Assembly (NCBI GenBank): GCA_013289515.1
Contig: JABCZU010000012.1
Location: 1-48,959 of the forward strand
Source of the DNA: Candidatus Babelota bacterium
GTDB lineage: Bacteria; Babelota; Babeliae; Babelales; RVW-14
DNA length: 48,959 nt
Reading direction: 5' to 3'
Under the pieces are notes generated by a model. The model made no database searches and was not told the origin of the DNA. It was given only the letters and a program-made list of their open reading frames with translations. Positions within the stretch are counted from its first letter, which is position 1. Every line of letters begins with the position of its first letter. This document shows positions 33,037 to 40,987 of this stretch, one piece after another. The position numbers were made by a program, and so were the translations under genes.

Positions 33037-35634
33037 GTGAACGTTTTAATCGTCAGCCATACCTACATAGCCCCCATCAACCGCGACAAGTGGCGGATAC
33101 TTGCAAGCATGTATCCAGGCATTACCATCACCCTGGTCATTCCAACGCATTGGCCCTCATGCCTCTTTACCCATGAAGCATCCATTTGCACCGATGAAGA
33201 GCGGTCTAATTATCGTATTCATGCGCTACCAGTTTATAAAGCCGGCAACGAGGTGCTCTACACCTACCATACACGACCACTATATAACGTGATTCGTGCA
33301 TGCAAGCCAGATCTTGTGCATGTTGAGCAGGGAGATAGCGCCGCAAGTTATGCACAAATCAATGCTTTTGCCAAAGCGGCTGGTTGCGGGTACAAAAGCG
33401 TTTTTTTCACCTGGGTTAACTGGCAGGCACAGCAGAGCATAAAAGAGCGCCTGGTGCTGACGCCACTCACAAAGATTAATTTACTGTGTGCTGATGGTGC
33501 TATCACCGGCAATCATGATGCCAAGATGTTGTTACAGAAAAAGGGGTTTAAAAAGCCGATTATGGTGTTGCCACAGCTGGGCGTTAATCAGGATATTTTT
33601 AGACCTGCATTGGCGGGTAGCGCCCGTATCATCGGCTACGTCGGCCGCTTCACGCCAGAAAAGGGAATCTTCCTCTTGCTCGAAGCATTTGCTCAACTAG
33701 CGCCAGAGCATCCCGAATACTCACTCCACTACATTGGCAAAGGACCATCAGAGGATTTGCTACACAAGCGCATCACGGACTTAGGATTGTCAGCCCGCGT
33801 ACACATCAGTCCTGCAATGCCGCACCATGAAGTAGCAACACAGCTACAACACATGACATTTCTTGTGCTACCTTCCTATGATACGCCTACCTGGCGCGAG
33901 CAGTTCGGCCACATTTTGATTGAAGCAATGGCGTGCAGAGTACCGGTCATTGGCAGCAATGCAGGCGAAATCCCGCATGTTGTGCACGATACCGGATTAA
34001 TTTTCTCGCAACAAAACCTACAAGCTTTGCTTGCACAAATGCAAACTTTGATGCAAGATGAAGACTTAAGAAAAACCCTAGGAGAGCGGGGATTTGGACG
34101 AGTGCAAAAATTGTACACACACCAGGCAATCGCTAAAACCACCCATGATTTTTGGCAACAATTATTTACTCACACAAAAAATCTCTGGTCGCCTAGCCAT
34201 CAAAAATCGTTTATTAAAAGGAGAACGCCCGTGAGTAAGATTGTTGTGATTGGAGCCGGATACGTCGGCCTTGTTACCGGTGCATGCCTTGCACAAAAAG
34301 GTAATCATGTTGTCATCGTTGAAAGTAATCAAGAGAAAATCAATACATTGTTGCAAGGCAACATCCCCTTTTATGAACCATGGCTTGATACCATCGTCAG
34401 TGACGCCCTAAAGAAAAAGACGCTGACCTTTGAAACAAGTATTGCCCAAGGGCTTGCCCACAAACCACGCCTCATTTTTTCGTGTGTGGGCACACCATCA
34501 TTACCCGATGGCGCAGCAGACCTTTCCTATGTTGAAAAGGCGGCAGCAGAAATTGGCAAACACATCACCCAGTACTCCTTGGTTATTAACAAATCAACCG
34601 TACCGGTTGGCACTGCTCGTCGTGTACAATCCATTATTCAACACGAACTTGAACAGCGTAAGACCTCAGTAGAATTCGATGTTGCATCCAATCCAGAATT
34701 TTTAAAAGAGGGTGACGCTGTCAGTGATTTCTTGAATCCTGACCGCGTTGTGGTTGGCATTGAATCAGAAAAAGCGGCCGACTTACTGCGTGAGCTCTAC
34801 AGTCCATTCCTTACCAATGAGCAACAATTTGTCTGCATGAATATTGAATCAGCAGAGCTCACCAAGTACGCGTCCAACGCGATGCTGGCAACACGCATTA
34901 GCTTCATGAACCAGCTTGCTGGACTGGCTGATAACGTTGGTGCCGATATTGAGGATGTTAAAAAGGGGATGGCTAAGGATAAACGTATTGGCTCAGCGTT
35001 TCTTAATGCCGGCATTGGCTACGGTGGCAGCTGTTTTCCTAAAGATGTTTCAGCGCTTGCACACATGGGCACACAGCACCACTTCCCCATGACGCTTATT
35101 CAGGAAGTAAATAACATCAACCACGTCCAACGTCTATCATTTATTAACCAAATCACCACACACTACGGCCCTGCGCTGGAAGGCAAAAAGGTCGGTGTTT
35201 GGGGACTATCATTTAAACCTGAAACAGACGATATCCGCTGTTCCCCCGCCATAGATTTAATTAATAATATGCTTGAAAAAAAGGCGCAGATTATTGTGTT
35301 TGATCCAGTCGCTCAACAAAATATTGCAGCACTGTACGGTGATAAGATTACGTATGCTGGCACAGCCCAAGATGTTTTAAAAGCAGCAGACTTCTTGGTC
35401 ATTGTGACCGAGTGGAAACAGTTTGTTACAACCCCACTGGAACAGTTCATGCAGCTTAAGGACAGCGTTATCTTTGATGGCCGCAACTGCTTCCAGCCTC
35501 TTGTTATGCAGGCTCTAGGACTTACATATTATTGCATTGGCAGGAATAGTGTAGGGAAGGGGGAGCGGGGTGAGGGTATGGTATATGCCCAGCAAGACGT
35601 CGTCCCCGCGAAGGCGGGGATCCAGGCAATTTAA
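33037..35634 (+). CDS. glycosyltransferase (GT4)-UDP-glucose 6-dehydrogenase fusion
   Basis: One uninterrupted frame of 865 codons joins two enzymes. Residues 1-390 are a GT4 glycosyltransferase (IIGYVGRFTPEKGIFLLLEA; EQFGHILIEAMACRVPVIGS). Residues 399-865 are Ugd: NAD motif VIGAGYVGLVTGACLA, and catalytic Cys in GIGYGGSCFPKD. Ugd makes UDP-glucuronate, the substrate of the Uxs encoded upstream. The GTG start at 33037 has AGGA eight bases before it; an ATG at 32998 lacks a ribosome site. At the junction there is AAGGAG and a GTG at 34231, so Ugd may also be made separately. The last residues (DVVPAKAGIQAI) come from a repeat. Confidence 0.85.
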   Translation: MNVLIVSHTYIAPINRDKWRILASMYPGITITLVIPTHWPSCLFTHEASICTDEERSNYRIHALPVYKAGNEVLYTYHTRPLYNVIRACKPDLVHVEQGDSAASYAQINAFAKAAGCGYKSVFFTWVNWQAQQSIKERLVLTPLTKINLLCADGAITGNHDAKMLLQKKGFKKPIMVLPQLGVNQDIFRPALAGSARIIGYVGRFTPEKGIFLLLEAFAQLAPEHPEYSLHYIGKGPSEDLLHKRITDLGLSARVHISPAMPHHEVATQLQHMTFLVLPSYDTPTWREQFGHILIEAMACRVPVIGSNAGEIPHVVHDTGLIFSQQNLQALLAQMQTLMQDEDLRKTLGERGFGRVQKLYTHQAIAKTTHDFWQQLFTHTKNLWSPSHQKSFIKRRTPVSKIVVIGAGYVGLVTGACLAQKGNHVVIVESNQEKINTLLQGNIPFYEPWLDTIVSDALKKKTLTFETSIAQGLAHKPRLIFSCVGTPSLPDGAADLSYVEKAAAEIGKHITQYSLVINKSTVPVGTARRVQSIIQHELEQRKTSVEFDVASNPEFLKEGDAVSDFLNPDRVVVGIESEKAADLLRELYSPFLTNEQQFVCMNIESAELTKYASNAMLATRISFMNQLAGLADNVGADIEDVKKGMAKDKRIGSAFLNAGIGYGGSCFPKDVSALAHMGTQHHFPMTLIQEVNNINHVQRLSFINQITTHYGPALEGKKVGVWGLSFKPETDDIRCSPAIDLINNMLEKKAQIIVFDPVAQQNIAALYGDKITYAGTAQDVLKAADFLVIVTEWKQFVTTPLEQFMQLKDSVIFDGRNCFQPLVMQALGLTYYCIGRNSVGKGERGEGMVYAQQDVVPAKAGIQAI
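34218..34233 (+). promoter_or_regulatory. internal ribosome site and GTG start for the Ugd half
   Basis: AAGGAG at 34218-34223 lies seven bases before GTG (34231), followed by the normal Ugd N-terminus SKIVVIGAGYVGL. It sits in frame inside the GT-Ugd fusion. It would give a 467-residue free Ugd, close to the family's usual length. Confidence 0.65.
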
Positions 35635-35749
35635 AAAATGCCTCAGCTAAACGTCTCTGCGTTTATACCGCTTGCCCATAGGAAACAGGGGAAAGATTTA
35701 TATGAATAAACGATACGGCCTGGATCCCCGCCTTCGCGGGGACGACGTC
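35596..35749. repeat. family A element with perfect 32-base inverted ends spanning two genes
   Basis: 35596-35627 (GACGTCGTCCCCGCG...GGATCCAGGC) and 35718-35749 are exact reverse complements over 32 bases, with 90 bases between. The left arm encodes the C-terminus of the Ugd fusion (DVVPAKAGIQ). The right arm encodes the N-terminus of the next glycosyltransferase (LDPRLRGDDV). Confidence 0.88.
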
Positions 35750-36973
35750 CGGGGGGGCAAAACCATCATTTTATTTGTTCATCATGGTAAAGGCTTAGGG
35801 GGTGCACCCCTGAGTCTTTTATATTTGCTACAAGGCCTGGACCATGCCCTGTACCACCCCATTGTCGTCTTCTTGTATCCATCAGAGATCATTGAGCTGT
35901 ACAAATCGCACGGCATTCAGACAATCGGCCCGCTGAGCGTGATGGATTTTCCCCACACAAAAATTTGGTGGCTACGCTGGTACCATATCATGCCCATGAT
36001 GCGCATGATCAAAGATTTTTTTAAGACGCTCTACAGTGTCGCGCCAGCACTATTGAAACAGCTTCGGCCGGACCTGGTACATCTCAACACCAGCTCACTG
36101 CCGGCGTGGGCAATCGCCGCCAAGCGTTGCAACATCCCGGTTGTATGGCACATACGTGAACCCCTGGCTGATGGGTATCTAGGATTGCGAAAACGCTTTA
36201 TCACCTGGTGCGTTAAACAGTATGCGACCACCATAGTGCCAATCTGTCGCAATGATGCCCAGCCATGGCTGCAGCTACCCAAGACTGCCGTCATATACAA
36301 TGCTGTAAAACCTGATATGTTTGCATGGGATACGGACCCATCAACATTTTTAGCAAAACATCAGTTATCACCATTGCGCCCCCGTATTCTCTTTGTCGGC
36401 GGCATTTCACAGGAAAAAGGCACGCATAGTATTCTAAAAATCTTTAAGCAATTATTAGTGCGTGTGCCTGATGCTCAACTGTTACTTGCCGGGTACAGTG
36501 ATACGACTAGCAGCGCCTCACTGCTAAAAAATGTATCGCCCGATGCACGGTACAAGCAAGCTGTTGTCAAACAGTTGCAAGACCTTGGCAATCGCGTCAA
36601 ATTGCTTGGGCCTATCCACGACATTCCTGCGGCAATGGCAGCCAGCAACGTTGTTGTTTTTCCTGCAACGATTGGGCATTTTGCACGCCCCGTCATTGAG
36701 GCAGGCTTTATGAAAAAGCCGGTTATTGCATCGGCGTTGCCACCACTTGATGAGCTGGTGCAGGATACGATAACAGGATTTTTGCTGCCACCGCATGATA
36801 CACACGCTTGGGTTGAAACACTAGCATTGTTGCTTACAGACCAAGTGTATGCAGCACGTATGGGCCAAGCCGCCTATGCACACTGCCTAGCAACATTTGG
36901 TATACATCAGCAACAAGAAAAGATACAATCGGTATATTTAGCTGTCTTTAAAAAAGGAGAGGCTCGAGGATGA
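35702..36973 (+). CDS. GT4-like glycosyltransferase with repeat-derived N-terminus
   Basis: The ATG at 35702 (AGGGGA nine bases upstream) gives 423 residues. Residues 6-17 (GLDPRLRGDDVR) are encoded by a dispersed repeat and precede the normal first strand, KTIILFVHHGKGLGGAPLSL. The C-terminal GT-B domain is clear (RILFVGGISQEKGTHSILKI; GHFARPVIEAGFMKKPVIAS), but the first Glu of the usual Glu-x7-Glu is not obvious, so catalysis may differ. A seven-G run at 35751-35757 lies in the first codons and could slip. It overlaps the next methyltransferase by four bases. Confidence 0.8.
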   Translation: MNKRYGLDPRLRGDDVRGGKTIILFVHHGKGLGGAPLSLLYLLQGLDHALYHPIVVFLYPSEIIELYKSHGIQTIGPLSVMDFPHTKIWWLRWYHIMPMMRMIKDFFKTLYSVAPALLKQLRPDLVHLNTSSLPAWAIAAKRCNIPVVWHIREPLADGYLGLRKRFITWCVKQYATTIVPICRNDAQPWLQLPKTAVIYNAVKPDMFAWDTDPSTFLAKHQLSPLRPRILFVGGISQEKGTHSILKIFKQLLVRVPDAQLLLAGYSDTTSSASLLKNVSPDARYKQAVVKQLQDLGNRVKLLGPIHDIPAAMAASNVVVFPATIGHFARPVIEAGFMKKPVIASALPPLDELVQDTITGFLLPPHDTHAWVETLALLLTDQVYAARMGQAAYAHCLATFGIHQQQEKIQSVYLAVFKKGEARG

Positions 36974-37779
36974 ATCAGGCACACCTTAAAAATCAGGTCA
37001 AGAATTATTGGAACACCGCCGCATGCGGTACAGAGTTCATCAATCAACAAAAATTTTCCCGCGAATACTTTGAAGCAATTGAATCTTTTCGCTATACCAT
37101 TGAACCGGAAATTTTTTCATTTGCACAGTTCACGCGCTTTCATGACAAAAAAATTCTAGAGATCGGCGTTGGTGCTGGCACAGACTTTTTACAATGGGCG
37201 CGTGCTGGCGCAGACTGTTACGGCATTGATCTGACCGAAGAGGCTATAGAGCATGTTAAGCATCGCTTCAGCTTGTACGGGCTACAGGCTACTGAATTAC
37301 AAGTGGCCGATGCAGAAAAGCTTCCATACGCTGAAAATAACTTTGACATGGTCTATTCGTGGGGTGTCATCCATCACTCGCCTGATACAATCAAAAGCTT
37401 ACATGAAATTATCCGCGTCACCAAGCCTGGCGGCACCATTAAGCTAATGATCTATAATCGTAATTCATTGTTTGCTTTCTATCGCTATGTGCAATACGCC
37501 CTCTTAAAAGGCAAACCTTTTTGGAGCTTTAAAAAAGTACTGTACTACCATCAAGAAAGCCCAGGAACTAAAGCCTTCACCTTCAAAGAGGTACGCACAA
37601 TTCTCAAGGACTTGCCGGTAACCACGATAAGCCTGGTGGCCCCTGCGACCAAGCACGATCTGCTGTATTACAAAGCAAAACCATTCCAGTGGCTAGCTTA
37701 TGTTATTGCAAGCCTATGCGGATGGAACCGTGTTGGCTGGTTTATGATGATTGAACTGCAAAAAAAAGCTGAAAACTAA
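36970..37779 (+). CDS. SAM-dependent class I methyltransferase
   Basis: The 269-residue protein has motif I KILEIGVGAGTDFLQWARAG, an acidic ribose contact in CYGIDLTEEAI, motif IV FDMVYSWGVIHHSPD and motif VI TKPGGTIKLMIYNR, a Methyltransf_11-type enzyme. It is coupled by ATGA to the preceding glycosyltransferase, which points to methylation of a glycan or its lipid carrier. Its stop overlaps the convergent methyltransferase stop by a few bases. Confidence 0.83.
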   Translation: MNQAHLKNQVKNYWNTAACGTEFINQQKFSREYFEAIESFRYTIEPEIFSFAQFTRFHDKKILEIGVGAGTDFLQWARAGADCYGIDLTEEAIEHVKHRFSLYGLQATELQVADAEKLPYAENNFDMVYSWGVIHHSPDTIKSLHEIIRVTKPGGTIKLMIYNRNSLFAFYRYVQYALLKGKPFWSFKKVLYYHQESPGTKAFTFKEVRTILKDLPVTTISLVAPATKHDLLYYKAKPFQWLAYVIASLCGWNRVGWFMMIELQKKAEN

Positions 37780-38621
37780 TCCTTTTTTATACACATCATC
37801 ATAGTTGCCCCTGACTGCTGATCAGTCCATCGTTTTTCGACCTGATGCACCGCACAAGCCATACCATAAAGCGGCCCGCGCACCAGGCTTATAAACGGGG
37901 CTGACAGGTAACGATAGATGGCTCTGACAGCGCTTGGTAGCTTCTTGGAAGAGAGCAGCTTAGCATCAAGGCGCGATAGCGGGTAAAACCACTTATTGTA
38001 AAGCTTTGATTTGAACTTGTGGCATTCAAAGGCGTGCCATACCATGCTAAAACCGTGAGCTTTAAGCAGCGCTTCCAGCTCCTGATAACGATAATGCTTA
38101 TAGTGGCCATACGGCTCGCGTTCGTGCCAAACCGCGCTCTGCTCAGCCGGTCCCTGCACATCAAAATTAGGCGTGGTTAAAAAGACACACCCATCATCAC
38201 TCAGCACCGCATGCAGCGCCTGTAAAAAGGCTGAGACATCGGGTAGTGGGATATGCTCAAAGACCTCGGAGAGGAGGACAAAATCAAATTTTTGGTTACG
38301 CGTCATGGCTGCCACATGCTCTTGCAAAAGCCCATCATAAAAATGAAATGAGCCATAGGTATCGGTAATTGCTTGCCACGACTTGGCATTACCTTGCACC
38401 TCGATGGCTGCGCCGTTCAAATACCCTGATCGCAGCATCAAGAGACTTAATCTTCCGTCTCCAGCACCGATATCTAAAAAAGTCTTTGGCTTACTGGTGT
38501 CAATAGCCCGTTCCATCTGTTCAAGCCAGTAACGAATGCCCACATCAGGCAACCGCGGCGAAAAGCCGGCGTTCACAAGGCCTTCACGCCATAAACGCAT
38601 GTAGTTTTGGTACAAATACAT
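37776..38621 (-). CDS. SAM-dependent class I methyltransferase
   Basis: From MYLYQNYMRLWREGLV (GGAAGGGG upstream) the product is 281 residues; an upstream ATG at 38726 lacks a ribosome site and would overlap the grpE promoter region. It has motif I FLDIGAGDGRLSLLMLRSGY, motif IV FDFVLLSEVFEHIPLPD and motif VI VFLTTPNFDVQGP, with a C-terminal hydrophobic region (AIYRYLSAPFISLVRGPLYG) that may sit on a membrane. The overall shape resembles methyltransferases of lipid or glycan pathways. Substrate unknown. Confidence 0.8.
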   Translation of the reverse strand: MYLYQNYMRLWREGLVNAGFSPRLPDVGIRYWLEQMERAIDTSKPKTFLDIGAGDGRLSLLMLRSGYLNGAAIEVQGNAKSWQAITDTYGSFHFYDGLLQEHVAAMTRNQKFDFVLLSEVFEHIPLPDVSAFLQALHAVLSDDGCVFLTTPNFDVQGPAEQSAVWHEREPYGHYKHYRYQELEALLKAHGFSMVWHAFECHKFKSKLYNKWFYPLSRLDAKLLSSKKLPSAVRAIYRYLSAPFISLVRGPLYGMACAVHQVEKRWTDQQSGATMMMCIKKD

Positions 38622-38726
38622 ACCCCTTCCTTTCCTATTAAAAAAGCCTATTTTATGATATAGTAGAGGAAAATTATGATAAGATAAACATGAATTCTCA
38701 TGCGATACCCGAGGAGACATTCTCAC

Positions 38727-39230
38727 ATGGCACTATTTGAAAAAGATTTCACCGAAGAAGAAGTTCTAACTGATCAGCAAGATGTTGCTACAGCTGGCAT
38801 TGCTCCCAGCGTAGATTACAAAGAGCTCTACCTGCGCACCGTTGCCGACTTACAAAACGTTAAGCGTCGCATGGAGCGTGAAAAGAGTGAATGGACGCAC
38901 CTGATCCAATCCGATGTCATAACCAAGGTCCTGCCAGTCGTTAACGATCTTGAACGCGCCATTGAGGGCACTGAAAATGCAGAAAGCCCCAACAAAGAAG
39001 CATGGATTGAAGGATTCAGGCTTATTTTAAAAAATCTTAAAAAATCCTTGCTTGAGCTTGGTGTTGAAGAAATTCACGCTCAGGGGTCATTTAACCCGGA
39101 ACTACACGAAGCCCTCGTGCACGTCGAAAGCGATGCACATGCAAGCGGCGACATTGTCCAGGTGCTGGAAAAGGGTTATAAACTAAAAGGTAAGGTTATC
39201 AAACACGCGCGTGTTAGCGTGGCAAAATAA
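38727..39230 (+). CDS. grpE: GrpE, nucleotide-exchange factor of DnaK
   Basis: From MALFEKDFTEEEVLTD (GAGGAG ten bases upstream) the product is 167 residues. It has a long N-terminal helix (YLRTVADLQNVKRRMEREKS) and the conserved C-terminal wing (FNPELHEALVHVE, VLEKGYKLKGKVIKHARVSV), typical GrpE. It accelerates ADP release from DnaK during protein folding. No dnaK or dnaJ is in the window. pssA follows after ten bases, probably in one transcript. Confidence 0.92.
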   Translation: MALFEKDFTEEEVLTDQQDVATAGIAPSVDYKELYLRTVADLQNVKRRMEREKSEWTHLIQSDVITKVLPVVNDLERAIEGTENAESPNKEAWIEGFRLILKNLKKSLLELGVEEIHAQGSFNPELHEALVHVESDAHASGDIVQVLEKGYKLKGKVIKHARVSVAK

Positions 39231-39240
39231 ATGGATCCTT

Positions 39241-40002
39241 ATGAACTTTGCCAAAAAGTTTGACCTCATACCAAACAGGCAGCGGGCGCGAAGGCGGTTA
39301 CGCTTTTCGCGTATGCGCCTGCAACAGGGCCTCTCTATTTTGCCCAACCTGTTTACTTTGGGCAACGCTTTTTTTGGCTTTTGTTCTATTATCTTTGCCG
39401 CCCATGGCGATGTTATCGCAGCCGCCTATTTTATCCTAGTCGGCGCCCTTTTTGATGGGCTTGATGGGCGCATCGCCCGCCTTGCCCGCGTGACTAGCGA
39501 GCTGGGGATGCAGCTTGATTCGCTGTGCGATGGCATTACCTTTTGTCTCGCGCCAGCATTTTTAGTCTATACGTGGCAATTGAAAAAAACGGGGTTTTTG
39601 GGGCTTGCGGCCTGCGCCCTCTTTCTAATGGCCGGTTTGCTGCGCCTTGCCAAATTTAACCTTACGCATAGCCAGCAAAGCAGCCGCTTCTCCGGTATTC
39701 CAACTACCATTGCCGGGTGCTTTTTGGCCACAGTGGTGCTCAACGCTAAAAAGATTCTAGCAAATCCATCATTCTGCCTGATGCTTCTGCTGCTCATGGT
39801 CACGCTTTCTGGCCTTATGGTTAGCTCTATCCCTTTTCCGGCATTCAAGCAATTGCGCAGAAACACCTACACCTGGGGCATGGTTGGCCTGGCTATTATC
39901 GCCATTGCCTTTGGGCTAACGCGCATGCTCTTCCTGCTGTTCATTGCCTACTTTATCTTTGGCTTCGGTTCTTACGTGCGTGATAGGTTGCGCAGGCAAT
40001 AA
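39241..40002 (+). CDS. pssA: CDP-diacylglycerol--serine O-phosphatidyltransferase
   Basis: The 253-residue membrane enzyme carries the complete CDP-alcohol phosphatidyltransferase signature (D-G-L-D-G-R-x-A-R, then G-x3-D-x3-D in GMQLDSLCD) at about residues 76-100. Around it are six to seven hydrophobic helices. It resembles PssA type II, which makes phosphatidylserine from CDP-diacylglycerol and serine, the route to phosphatidylethanolamine. The start is uncertain: no good ribosome site; a GTG at 39211 is possible. A basic N-terminus (RQRARRRLRFSRMRL) precedes the first helix. Confidence 0.83.
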   Translation: MNFAKKFDLIPNRQRARRRLRFSRMRLQQGLSILPNLFTLGNAFFGFCSIIFAAHGDVIAAAYFILVGALFDGLDGRIARLARVTSELGMQLDSLCDGITFCLAPAFLVYTWQLKKTGFLGLAACALFLMAGLLRLAKFNLTHSQQSSRFSGIPTTIAGCFLATVVLNAKKILANPSFCLMLLLLMVTLSGLMVSSIPFPAFKQLRRNTYTWGMVGLAIIAIAFGLTRMLFLLFIAYFIFGFGSYVRDRLRRQ

Positions 40003-40013
40003 TCCTATAGCAA

Positions 40014-40604
40014 TCAAGAGATTATACAAGCCTCACAAACATCATCCCAAATTGTCGTAATGCCGCGGGCAACCATACATGTTTCAAACAGTCTGCGGAC
40101 TGCTATAAGTTCTTGTACATAAGTTTGGCCCTTAAAATATAGATTATTAGGATTAGCAATCATTCCCTTAGCCACTCGCCATGCAGGAATTATGTTAATT
40201 GATGGATGTAGAAGAAGAACATTGATCAATTCAATCTTGTGCTTAAGGACCGCATAGGTGAGCGCATCGTAATAACGTTTGAATACTATCCCTTCACTAG
40301 TAGCCACAGGACTGTTAACATGCGTTAATCTATCTAAGTTCACATGCTGGCCATTATCCTTGCGATTTTGGACATACGCAATTTCTGCCATAATATGGTC
40401 TTTTACTTCGTCTGGAGTACCAGATAAGATGACATCACACCATTCACGGTCAGAACAGATCCTTGGAACAATCGAATCATTTATGACCAAGCCCTGTCCA
40501 TTGTACGGAGCAAATAAAGATGATTTTTGGGCACTCAACGATGTCTGCAATATCAGTGCATACATTAGACAGGTGGTCACGCCTAATAAGGGGGTAATCT
40601 TCAT
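40014..40604 (-). CDS. exported protein with a degenerate ankyrin-like segment
   Basis: The 196-residue protein has a signal peptide (MKITPLLGVTTCLMYALILQ, TSLSAQ) and AAAGGAG upstream. Residues about 110-150 (YDALTYAVLKHKIELINVLL LHPSINI) look like one degenerate ankyrin repeat, but no array is present. Four cysteines occur in the mature part. It could be a decayed member of the exported ankyrin set in this window; no function is assigned. Confidence 0.6.
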   Translation of the reverse strand: MKITPLLGVTTCLMYALILQTSLSAQKSSLFAPYNGQGLVINDSIVPRICSDREWCDVILSGTPDEVKDHIMAEIAYVQNRKDNGQHVNLDRLTHVNSPVATSEGIVFKRYYDALTYAVLKHKIELINVLLLHPSINIIPAWRVAKGMIANPNNLYFKGQTYVQELIAVRRLFETCMVARGITTIWDDVCEACIIS

Positions 40605-40620
40605 TATTTCTCCTTTAAGA

Positions 40621-40650
40621 TGGATCCTGAAATAAATTCAGGATGACAAA
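40621..40650. repeat. family A half-unit
   Basis: TGGATCCTGAAATAAATTCA followed by GGATGACAAA is the same hairpin unit as at 8961-8990 and 21630-21658. The TGAAATAAATTCA core pairs on itself. Confidence 0.75.
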
Positions 40651-40748
40651 TCCAGTATTTTAACTATTGAACAAAAAACATCATAGCTATGTTTGTCAGC
40701 TTGAGCAAGTGAATGTTAAATGGTAAAAACCTCTCCTCAGCCCATTAT

Positions 40749-40910
40749 CGTGAATTTCAACCATGAAGTACCAATTTCTACCGTGAATTTCGACCATGAC
40801 CTGGCCAAAACAACCGTGATTTTTGACCATAATTACAAATTATTGACGTCTACATCGTAATTTCGTAGAGTCATAACCCAGAACATTAGGCTGCCGTGAA
40901 TTTCGACCCG
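40749..40910. repeat. iteron-like direct repeats, 33-base period
   Basis: CGTGAATTTCAACCATGA (40749-40766), CGTGAATTTCGACCATGA (40782-40799) and CGTGATTTTTGACCATAA (40815-40832) start exactly 33 bases apart. A fourth partial copy, CGTGAATTTCGACCCG, lies at 40895-40910. They precede the DUF4143 ATPase gene. Confidence 0.8.
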
Positions 40911-40987
40911 TCTACGCTAAAGCGGAGTTTATCCTGAGCCCTGATGAAGGGCCGGGCACGGCCATAACAACGTATGGGAAGAGGCTC

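Larger units (their letters stand above)
40605..40987. other. intergenic region with repeats upstream of DUF4143 copy 2
   Basis: It holds a family A half-unit (40621-40650), the 33-base-period CGTGAATTTCGACC repeats (40749-40910) and a family B-like unit, CCTGAGCCCTGATGAAGGGC (40934-40953). No gene is seen. The weak ribosome site GAAGAGG precedes the next start. Confidence 0.65.

Noticed and set aside
34231-35634. Treating Ugd as a fully separate gene only
   Set aside because: The frame is open through the junction, so the fusion is reported with the internal start noted instead.
40749-40910. Regularly spaced direct repeats as a CRISPR array
   Set aside because: Only three full units, repeats diverge, spacers are 15 bases, and no cas gene is present.
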